Origin: OMOG01 sp041485845
GTDB lineage: Bacteria; Acidobacteriota; Terriglobia; Bryobacterales; Bryobacteraceae
DNA: 13,732 nt
Reading direction: 5' to 3'
NCBI GenBank assembly: GCA_041485845.1
Contig: JBGPKH010000182.1
Span: forward strand, 1-13,732
In this document: positions 1 to 7,100 of the stretch, in pieces
Layout of the letters: the number at the start of each line of letters is the position of its first letter
Position numbering within the stretch: the first letter of the stretch is position 1
The notes under the pieces: model-generated
Database searches by the model: none
What the model was told of the DNA's origin: nothing
Seen by the model: only the letters and a program-made list of their open reading frames with translations
Made by a program: the position numbers and the translations under genes

Positions 1-459
1 AATCTGTTCCAGACGGGTCCGAACACGGCGCCGCGAGGCACCAGTCAATACAAGCAGCCCGCGGCCCCACCGGTTCCGCTCCCAGCACCGCCGGCGGCCT
101 CGCCGCCCGGCGAGTTTACGAATCTGTTCCAGACGGGTCCGAACACGGCGCCGCGAGGCGCCAGTCAATACGAGCAGCCTGCGGCCCCGCCGGTTCCGTC
201 CGCAGCGCCGCCGCCCGGTGAATTCACGCAGCTCTTCCAGGGGAGTGGGAGTCCGGCGCCGCGAGGCACCAGTCAATACAAGCAGCCTGCGGCGCCACCG
301 GTTCCGCCCCCAGCACCGCCGGCCGGGGCCTCGCCGCCCGGCGGGTTTACGAATCTGTTCCAGACGGGTCCGAACGCCGCGCCGCGAGGCACCAGTCCAT
401 ACGAGCAGCCCGCGGCCCCACCGGTTCCGCCTGCGGCGCCGCCGCCCGGCGAATTCACC
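1..459 (+). repeat. In-frame tandem DNA repeats, four units of 120/108/123/108 bp
   Basis: Units start at 1, 121, 229 and 352, each beginning just after the GEFT codons. Long stretches are nearly identical between units, for example the core at 1-38 against 121-158. All lengths are multiples of three, so the frame is kept. Long units (1 and 3) contain an extra segment encoding about PAPPA(G)ASPPG; short units (2 and 4) lack it. Copies after 460 keep only the FT-x-x-F motif and have diverged in DNA. The array may continue upstream of the window. Confidence 0.9.
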
Positions 460-1491
460 CGCATGTTCCAGGCGTCCCCGGAGCCGAGGGGTGTGCCGCC
501 GATGCCGAGATCGCAGCAACCCGCTCCGGAGGCGCCCTCGACCGCCGCCGGCGAGTTTACGCGCCTGTTCAATTCCCCTTTGCCGGAAAACGCGTTAGGC
601 CCGGCGACGGGAAGAGACGACTGGCCGCCGCCGGCGCCGAAACCGCAAGAGCCGGGCGCGTTCACCCGGATGTTCCAGGGGCCAGGACCGGCGGCGTCGC
701 AGAAAGAAGAGGCGCCCCCGCAGGGCGGCGAGTTTACCCGGTTCTTCAAAGCGCAGGGGCCGCAAGGGCCGCAGTTTCCAGCCGCTCCGTTGCCGCCGGG
801 CGGTCAAGGCCCATTGCCGCAGCAGGCGCCACCGCCTCTACCGCCGTCGCCGTCCCGTTCCGCGCCTGCGGGCGATTTCACGCGGATGTTCGGCAAATCG
901 TCGCTGGGAGCAGAGCCCTCCGCCGGACCGGTACAGCCGGCGGCTCCGGGGCCGGCGCCCGCACCAACCGCCGCTCCTTCTCCCGCCGCGTCTCCCCAAG
1001 GCATGCCCTCCTATGGCGATAGCGCCACGGGAGCGTTCGCCAGACCCGGCGCGCAACCGCCGGCGGGGGCCGCGCCGCCGCCCGCGCAGGCGGGGCCGAG
1101 CGAGTATACGATGCTGATCTCGAGGTCGTCCCTGCCTGGCGGTGGAGCGCCTGGCGGGACCCCGGCGGCGCCGCCTGCCCAGTCCGGCGGAGGTGGCGGC
1201 GGGTCGCCTGTGGTGCAGGTCAATGTGCAAGGGCCGAGCATGCCCGGCGTGTATTTGCCGCAGCCGCAGATGCCGTACATACCGCAGCCGCAGATACCGG
1301 GCGTGTACGTGCAGCAGCCGCAGATTCCGCAGTTGCGCGCGCCGCAGATTTCTTTGCCTGGGTCGTCCACCCCGCAGGCCACCATCACCGCCGGGGGGGG
1401 CTCCGCGTCCCCGAACTGGCTCTTGTATGCGATTATCGGACTGGTGGCGTTTCTCTTGGGGTTGGTAGTGATGCTGCTGCTCAAGAAGTAG
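1..1491 (+). CDS. Proline-rich FTRMF-repeat, C-terminally membrane-anchored protein (5' end missing)
   Basis: Reading frame 1 is open from the first base to the TAG at 1489-1491, so the true start lies outside the window and at least 496 residues are present. The protein is very rich in Pro, Ala, Gly and Gln. It carries a recurring motif (P/A)GEFT(R/N)(M/L)FQ, with the threonine codons at 118, 226, 349, 457, 559, 664, 736 and 880, and a weaker form SEYTMLIS near 1099-1122. After a Gly-rich stretch (about 1186-1206) come PQPQMP/PQIP-type repeats (about 1255-1350). The end, about 1414-1488, is one hydrophobic helix (WLLYAIIGLVAFLLGLVVML) closed by two lysines. That predicts a tail-anchored protein with its long disordered part in the cytoplasm. 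I recognise no catalytic domain; one may lie upstream of the window. Function unknown: a scaffold or docking protein is a guess. An internal ATG at 463 falls inside a repeat and is not the likely start. Confidence 0.85.
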   Translation, partial: NLFQTGPNTAPRGTSQYKQPAAPPVPLPAPPAASPPGEFTNLFQTGPNTAPRGASQYEQPAAPPVPSAAPPPGEFTQLFQGSGSPAPRGTSQYKQPAAPPVPPPAPPAGASPPGGFTNLFQTGPNAAPRGTSPYEQPAAPPVPPAAPPPGEFTRMFQASPEPRGVPPMPRSQQPAPEAPSTAAGEFTRLFNSPLPENALGPATGRDDWPPPAPKPQEPGAFTRMFQGPGPAASQKEEAPPQGGEFTRFFKAQGPQGPQFPAAPLPPGGQGPLPQQAPPPLPPSPSRSAPAGDFTRMFGKSSLGAEPSAGPVQPAAPGPAPAPTAAPSPAASPQGMPSYGDSATGAFARPGAQPPAGAAPPPAQAGPSEYTMLISRSSLPGGGAPGGTPAAPPAQSGGGGGGSPVVQVNVQGPSMPGVYLPQPQMPYIPQPQIPGVYVQQPQIPQLRAPQISLPGSSTPQATITAGGGSASPNWLLYAIIGLVAFLLGLVVMLLLKK

Positions 1492-1824
1492 GGGGATCCG
1501 GTTTGCCCCAGCCGCGACTTTTGGCGCGGGCTCACCCGGCGGGGAGGCGCTGCTGTTTCGGCGCGCCCGGGTGACAGGTGTAAACATGCGGCGGGCGAAG
1601 CGAACACGGGCTTTTCGTCGCGCTGCCAGTCGTCCGTGAAGTGGCCATGCGAGCATTCCACGCCGAGGTCCCGGCCGATGGTTTGCATCCGGCGTACAGG
1701 ATCGTCTTGTGCCTTGAGACAGCCGAGCGACCTTGAGTCCGATGTCGAGGACGAGGACGAATCGAGACGCGGCTGCCGGCCGTATACCTCTGCGGGTCCT
1801 CTTCCGGAGGCTATGGAGCGGCCC
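1492..1824. other. Intergenic region between convergent genes, no gene seen
   Basis: This 333-bp gap separates the 3' end of the FTRMF-repeat gene from the 3' end of the response regulator. Open frames cross it on both strands. They are extensions of frames that shadow the neighbouring genes, and none has a start with a ribosome binding site or a recognisable product. The only structure I can support is the pair of inverted repeats at 1510-1573. Confidence 0.6.
1510..1573. terminator. Possible GC-rich double hairpin 3' of the repeat gene
   Basis: Two inverted repeats follow the stop codon at 1491. The first pairs AGCCGCG (1510-1516) with CGCGGGCT (1525-1532) through one bulge. The second pairs CACCCGG (1533-1539) with CCGGGTG (1567-1573) around a 27-base loop. 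Neither is followed by a T-run, so it is not a textbook intrinsic terminator, although the position between convergent genes suits termination or mRNA 3'-end protection. Confidence 0.3.
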
Positions 1825-2475
1825 TCACATCGGTTCTACGGCCATCGACAGCAGACCTTTTTCTTTGAGGCCGGAGAGAGCCAGGCCGTAGCGGCCGCGG
1901 ATACCGGTCTTTTCGAAGATGTGCTTGAGATGGATTTTGACGGTCCCGGTGCGGATGCCGAGCGCGAAGGCGATGTCCTTATTCTTCATGCCGCGCTCCA
2001 CCAGTTCCATGACTTGCAGCTCGCGCGAGGTGAGCGGCGAGTGGCCCGAGCGCACCGGGCGGTCCGACTCGCGGAGCATCTCTTCTTCCATCCAGGTGTT
2101 GCCGGAAGCCACGGCGTGAATGCAGCTCAGCAAGGTGTCCAGGGACGCGGTCTTGCGGATCACTCCCGCGGCGCCGGCCTGTAGAAAGCGTAGCGCTTCG
2201 ACTTCCGAAATGGACGAGCTCCAGACGATCGCCGACGTGTCGCTGCGCAAGTCCCGCAGAGTCTTCAACAGATCCATCACGGCGTGAATGCCAAAAGCCT
2301 TGTCCAGAATGACCAGGGACGGCTTCAGCTCGCGCACCGCGTCCATGCCATCCATGAGAGAAGTCTCGGCGGCGACGACCCGCAGCCCACCACCCACCGA
2401 CTCCAACAGGGATCGAAGACCCTCGATGGCGATCGGCTCGGTATCACACACTGCCACACTAGCCACACTATCCAC
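1825..2475 (-). CDS. NarL/LuxR-family two-component response regulator
   Basis: This 216-residue cytoplasmic transcription regulator has an N-terminal receiver domain (about residues 5-125) and a C-terminal LuxR-type helix-turn-helix (about 147-203, PLTSRELQVMELVERG then TGTVKIHLKHIFEKTG as recognition region). Receiver residues visible are D11, phospho-acceptor D58 in LVILD, S86/S87 in the switch position and K108 in VIRK. The usual acidic pair is reduced: alignment of the EGLRSLL helix places T12 where the second aspartate is expected, so phosphorylation may be altered. The start is GTG at 2475-2473, with AAGG 8 bases upstream; GTG codons at residues 4 and 7 are alternatives. No histidine kinase gene is adjacent. 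It lies 134 bp downstream of the phosphodiesterase on the same strand, and that gap holds a weak possible promoter and a 16-codon upstream ORF (2468-2518). Targets are unknown. Confidence 0.9.
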   Translation of the reverse strand: MDSVASVAVCDTEPIAIEGLRSLLESVGGGLRVVAAETSLMDGMDAVRELKPSLVILDKAFGIHAVMDLLKTLRDLRSDTSAIVWSSSISEVEALRFLQAGAAGVIRKTASLDTLLSCIHAVASGNTWMEEEMLRESDRPVRSGHSPLTSRELQVMELVERGMKNKDIAFALGIRTGTVKIHLKHIFEKTGIRGRYGLALSGLKEKGLLSMAVEPM

Positions 2476-2609
2476 AAGTTTTGCCTTGGAGCGCTCGACC
2501 TACGCCCTTAACTCTCATATCGTCCTGAACGTCTATAACTTTAGTACTGGCGGGAGGAATAGATCTCAAGAATTGCGAACCGGCCGGGAGCGCCGTTACA
2601 ACCGCAAGA

Positions 2610-4151
2610 CTATGGCTCGTGCTCGATCGCGAAACCGAGATACGTCGCCACGATCCTGGCGATGTCGCCCGTCGAGATGGGCGCCGGGGACCGGCCCGGA
2701 TTGACGCCGCCGAGGGCTACCACTATCGGCACCGCGCGGTCCAGCGGATGAATGTTTCCATGCTGCGCGCCCGCCGGCGCCTTGTTGTCGAAGTAATGGC
2801 CCCGTTTCAGGAGCAGCAGGAGATCGCCCGTGCGCGGCGAATCCATGGCGCTGAACAGGGCCCTCCGTTCTTCCGATAGCGTGCCCCCATCTCCAGACGC
2901 CGTGTAGCCCAAACCGGGGCCGTTCCCGCGGTACACAATCGAGTCCGCAAGCGCCCTGAGCGCCGCATCCCGGAACAACTCCTTAGCCGCGGCCAGAACG
3001 TCTTCGGCGCGCGGCTGCACCGTCCATCGCGCGCCTGGAGTGCGCGACCGGAGATACACGTGCGCCAGTCCGCCGTCCTTCACAATCCGGAATTGCTCCC
3101 GATTGAATCCGGCCCGTTCGAGTGCCTTTTGCATCTGCGCTTCAATGGGCTGGTCCTCCGGGGCAGGGGGCGAGTCCGTGCGCCCGTGGTCCGACGTAAT
3201 GATGAACTGCGTGCGCCTCCGCCACTCCTTGTCCAGCGCCTCGATGGTGTCGAGCAGGCGTCCCAGCAGAGGGTCGATGGCTTTTTCGAAATAGGAAGAC
3301 TGGGCGGCAGTGCCGTTCAGGTGGCCGACGACGTCGGCCCCATCGAAATAGACGGTCAGGATGTCCGGCAGACCATACTCATGGAGCGACGCGATGGCGT
3401 GGGCCATCATCGCGGCGTCGAATTTCGCGTAATCCACCGAACCGTCATGGGCCAGAAAACCGATCTCCGCAATCGAAGGCAACACCGCATGGGTCGCGCC
3501 CTTCCAGAACTGGCTGAAAACCACGGTCGAAGTCTTGCCGGCTGCCGTAGCCGCTTCGTAGATGGTGCGCGTCTGCAAGTGCCGGTTGGCGAGACCGCCG
3601 GCGCAGTCGCCCACGCCAAGCGGCAGGAATCCGTAGATGCACGGCGTTCCGATAAGGCTGAAGTAGTCGATGACACGCCCGGTGGCCCGGTCGAACCAGT
3701 GGTTACCTGGGATGCCGTGCCTGGCGGGCTGGGCGCCGGTGAAGATCGACGCCTGGCCCGCCATCGTAACCGATGGGAATACGGATGTGGCCTTTTCAAA
3801 CCATACCGCGGTGGAAAAGCCCTTGCCGTCGCCAACCTCCCCCAGGATGCGCGCAAAATTCGGAAGCTTCCCTTTCAAGTAGGCGTTTTCGAAGGTGTCG
3901 GCGCGAATCCCGTCGATGTCCACCAGAACCACGCGCGGCTGACTGAGCGCCAGGGGAGCGAGGGCGAGAAGGCCCGCGAAAGCGCCGGAAAGTCCGCGAC
4001 AAACCGCTCGGTTGAAGACGCGGCGAAGAACCGGCGAAAATACCCGGCCCGCACCGGCCGCGTCTTCATGCCCTTTGGTGGGCCGCCGCGGCCCATCGGG
4101 ACCTCCCTTCGGTCGCGGCTCAGGTCGCGCGTCGGAAACGCGGGACCTCAC
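2610..4151 (-). CDS. Secreted type I phosphodiesterase/nucleotide pyrophosphatase-family enzyme
   Basis: This 513-residue protein belongs to the alkaline-phosphatase superfamily, nearest to Pfam Phosphodiest (PF01663), whose members hydrolyse phosphodiester or pyrophosphate bonds using two metal ions. Visible metal and catalytic elements are D78 and/or D80 in VVLVDIDGIRAD, the likely threonine nucleophile T129 in FPSVTMAGQASIFTG, D273 and H277 in DGADVVGH, D321-H322 in IITSDHGRTD, and H464 in QHGNIHPLD. A hydrophobic segment at about 54-70 looks like a signal peptide or membrane anchor. It is preceded by an unusually long, Arg/Pro-rich N-terminal stretch of about 50 residues. GTG at 4151-4149 is the only plausible in-frame start before the hydrophobic segment. 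It overlaps the TGA of the giant upstream gene as GTGA, which suggests translational coupling. The true substrate is not shown by the sequence. Confidence 0.88.
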   Translation of the reverse strand: MRSRVSDARPEPRPKGGPDGPRRPTKGHEDAAGAGRVFSPVLRRVFNRAVCRGLSGAFAGLLALAPLALSQPRVVLVDIDGIRADTFENAYLKGKLPNFARILGEVGDGKGFSTAVWFEKATSVFPSVTMAGQASIFTGAQPARHGIPGNHWFDRATGRVIDYFSLIGTPCIYGFLPLGVGDCAGGLANRHLQTRTIYEAATAAGKTSTVVFSQFWKGATHAVLPSIAEIGFLAHDGSVDYAKFDAAMMAHAIASLHEYGLPDILTVYFDGADVVGHLNGTAAQSSYFEKAIDPLLGRLLDTIEALDKEWRRRTQFIITSDHGRTDSPPAPEDQPIEAQMQKALERAGFNREQFRIVKDGGLAHVYLRSRTPGARWTVQPRAEDVLAAAKELFRDAALRALADSIVYRGNGPGLGYTASGDGGTLSEERRALFSAMDSPRTGDLLLLLKRGHYFDNKAPAGAQHGNIHPLDRAVPIVVALGGVNPGRSPAPISTGDIARIVATYLGFAIEHEP

Positions 4152-7100
4152 TTGAATTGGACCGTCCTCAGCGTGGCGGAACCGAAGATGATGAATCCGT
4201 TATCCAGGCCGGTGGCGCTGAATTTGGGCGGATTGCCCTGCGGCACCGAGACCAGCGCGATTCCGCCGAACGAGTCGTCCGGACCGCCGGTGAGCGGCCG
4301 CGTCGGCGGCACGTCCGCCAAAATCGACACCGGAATGGTGAAGGTCCCGGCCGTCGAAGGAGCCAGGCAGTAGAAGCCACCCGCGCCCTTCGTCTTGGCG
4401 TCCGCGGCTCCGCCCGCGATCATCAACATCTGCGAGGCATCGCCACCGCTCCAGGTGACGGTCAGAGGGCTGGCACGATCGACCGTGTTGATCTGGTCGC
4501 GATTGGTCCAGGTGATGCCGATGGGCATGGTTACGTTCACCGACACCAGCCCCACGTCCTTTCCGCCAGAACCCGAGATGCCGATCGAAGCTCCCGAATC
4601 GAGCAGCAAGGGCATCGCCGGAGAATTCGAGAGCGGCACGGTTCCTCCCAGCAGACCCAGATACGTGCCTTGGTTGGAACCCAGGGGCTGTAGGTCCACC
4701 GTGCCTTTAGGCGCTGTCACTGTGATCTTGCTGCCCGCATCCAATTGGCGGTTGACCGTACTATCCATGCTGAGAAGATCGCCTCCCAGCAGGGAAGTGA
4801 CGTCCAAAGGGCGCGTATTGGAGGAACAGGAGCCCAACGGCGGCAGGTTGAGGGCGCCGCTGAAGGCCAACTGCCCCCCGGCTTTGGTTTCGCTGAACAC
4901 GGCCCCGCCCACATCCAGGGTCACATCGGCAGGCGCCTGGCCGGCCTGGAACTGCCCGCTCATGCCGACCCGCATCAGCACGATGTTCCCCAGCTTACCT
5001 CCGGTTGAAGACACATTGCCGTACGGATTCACGGGGTCCTTGCAGCTATCGGGGGCTGAACTGATCGCGATCCGGACCGTGTTGCTCCAGGTCGGGCCGG
5101 CCTTTACCCGCACAGGCACCGAACAGCCTTCGGGAATACCCGGGGGCAGATTGAAGTAGACGTTATCCACCGCCGCGAATCCAGGCGAGCGTCCATGGTA
5201 GAGCAGCCCCGATGCCGGCACCAGTATGCCCGCAACCTCCACCTGCACCGGAGCCGGAAGGTCTCCCGCGGGTGGCTGGTTGTTGTCGCCGGTCGAGATC
5301 GGTCCCAGACCCGTGCCCCACAAGATCATGAGTTGCCGCGGGTTGGCCGGAATGGACGGCAGATTCAGCACCACGTCCGTGGGCGAGTTCCAGTTCTGGA
5401 TAATTCCCGGTCCCACGCCCGATGCCGCGCTGAAAATCCCGAAGCTCGTATCCACCAGGGTGGCGGTGGTGGAAACGCCAACGGTGCCATTGAAAATGAC
5501 CGTAACCTGCACGTCGCCCAAGGGCGCATTCGACGGTATGATCCCGTTGATCTGCGTGGCCGAGACGAAGTGCAGATAGGCCCGCCTGGTGACCGAGCCC
5601 TGGCTGATATTCACCACTACGCCGCCCATAGTGTCGGGGATCGGGTACGTGGTTGCCTGGGCGGGAACGGCGGGGCCGATATCCGTGCCATAGATGGTGA
5701 AGAACGAACCGCGGGCGACTGGTCCGCCGCGGCTGCTGGCCGCGTTCACGATGCCCCCCGGGCTGATGACCGGAGTGCCCGCCGGGACGGTCGGCGGTGG
5801 CGCCGGCTGGTAGACCGTGAAGGTCTGCCCCATGATGTTGATGGTCCCGCTGCGCGCCACAGTGCTGGTGTTGGCATCCGCCGAGTAGCGCACGGTCAGC
5901 GTTCCGAATCCCGAACTGGGGGTCACATGGATCCACGGATCGTTGGGCACCGCCAGCCAGAAACACGTCGATACGGTGGTCAACAAAAACGCGCCGCCTC
6001 CGCCCTGCGCCGGAGCGCCGCCGAACAGCGGGCTGATCCCGTAGCTACACGGTGGACCGCCCGGCAACTGCGTCACCGTGTGGGTCTGCACCGCACGCGC
6101 GCCATCGGTGATGGTGATCGTGCCGGTGCGCGGAACGGACGTCGGATTCGCGGCCACGCGGTAGCTCACCGCACCGGGGGAGCCGCTGCCCGACGCGCCT
6201 GCGACGATCGTGATCCAACTGTCGTTGCTGATGGCGCCCCATTTGCACGTAAGGCCCGTGAAAATTTGGAAGAACCCGTTGTTGGTGCCACTTGCCGCCA
6301 CCCCCAGGTTGGTCAGCGGCTGCACGAAATAATTGCACGCCGGCCCGGCCGCGGTCCACGTCTTGGTGACCGGTGCGGAGCATGCCTGTGTGGTTCCACC
6401 CTGCTGGACCCAATTCTTGGTGACCGGAGCGGCGCATACCGGTGTTCCGCCGGCCGGTGTGAAACACGCCTGGATGCTGTCCTGGCCCACCTTGGAACCG
6501 GTATAGGTGAAGGTGACCTGGCCATTGGCATCCGTCCCGCAATTGCTGGGATTACAACTGCCGCTCGAGCCCGCATGGGTTCCCGAGACCGTGAAAGCCA
6601 CGGTGACGCCGGTTTGCGCTTTGCCGGTCTGGTCAACCACCCTCGCGGCCACCGAATGCTGCGTCCCGATCTGGTTCGTGGCCGTGGAAGGAGCCAGACT
6701 GATGCCCACGACGGCCACGCCGCACGGCAGGTTGGACGGGTTGAAACCTTGCTGCAGCTCCAGCACCCAGATCTTACGCAGGTTGGCGTTGCCCAGGTTT
6801 TGCAGCGAGTCCTGATCGAGGCCGTTGTAGAGGAACAGGCCCGCGTCGGTGCCCGCCGGATATTTGGCATAAGCCAGGACCGGCCCGGTCACCTTCAGCG
6901 CATTCGTTCCCGACATCGCCAGACACCAGTGGGAGTCCTTGGTGGTCATCACATTCATGTCGCCCACGGCGTCCGTGTTGTTGGACAAATCCGTGGCATC
7001 GACGGAGGACGCACTGCCGGCGGCGCTCGACGCAAGCGTGCTGTTCTCTACGATATTCAGGGCCCCTTTGGCGCCCAGGGCGCCGGGATTCGCCGTGGTG

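Noticed and set aside
1..459. CRISPR array
   Set aside because: The repeats are over 100 bp, contiguous, in frame and protein-coding, with no unique spacers of constant length.
273..1688. Long open frames on the minus strand opposite the FTRMF-repeat gene
   Set aside because: High GC and regular codon structure of the repeats keep the opposite strand open. The products are low-complexity or arginine-rich, with no domain or start signal, whereas the plus frame has periodic motifs and a membrane anchor.
1636..2184. A 182-codon plus-strand frame over the intergenic gap and the response regulator
   Set aside because: Most of it is antisense to the receiver and helix-turn-helix codons. The first 60 residues show no recognisable motif and no ribosome binding site.
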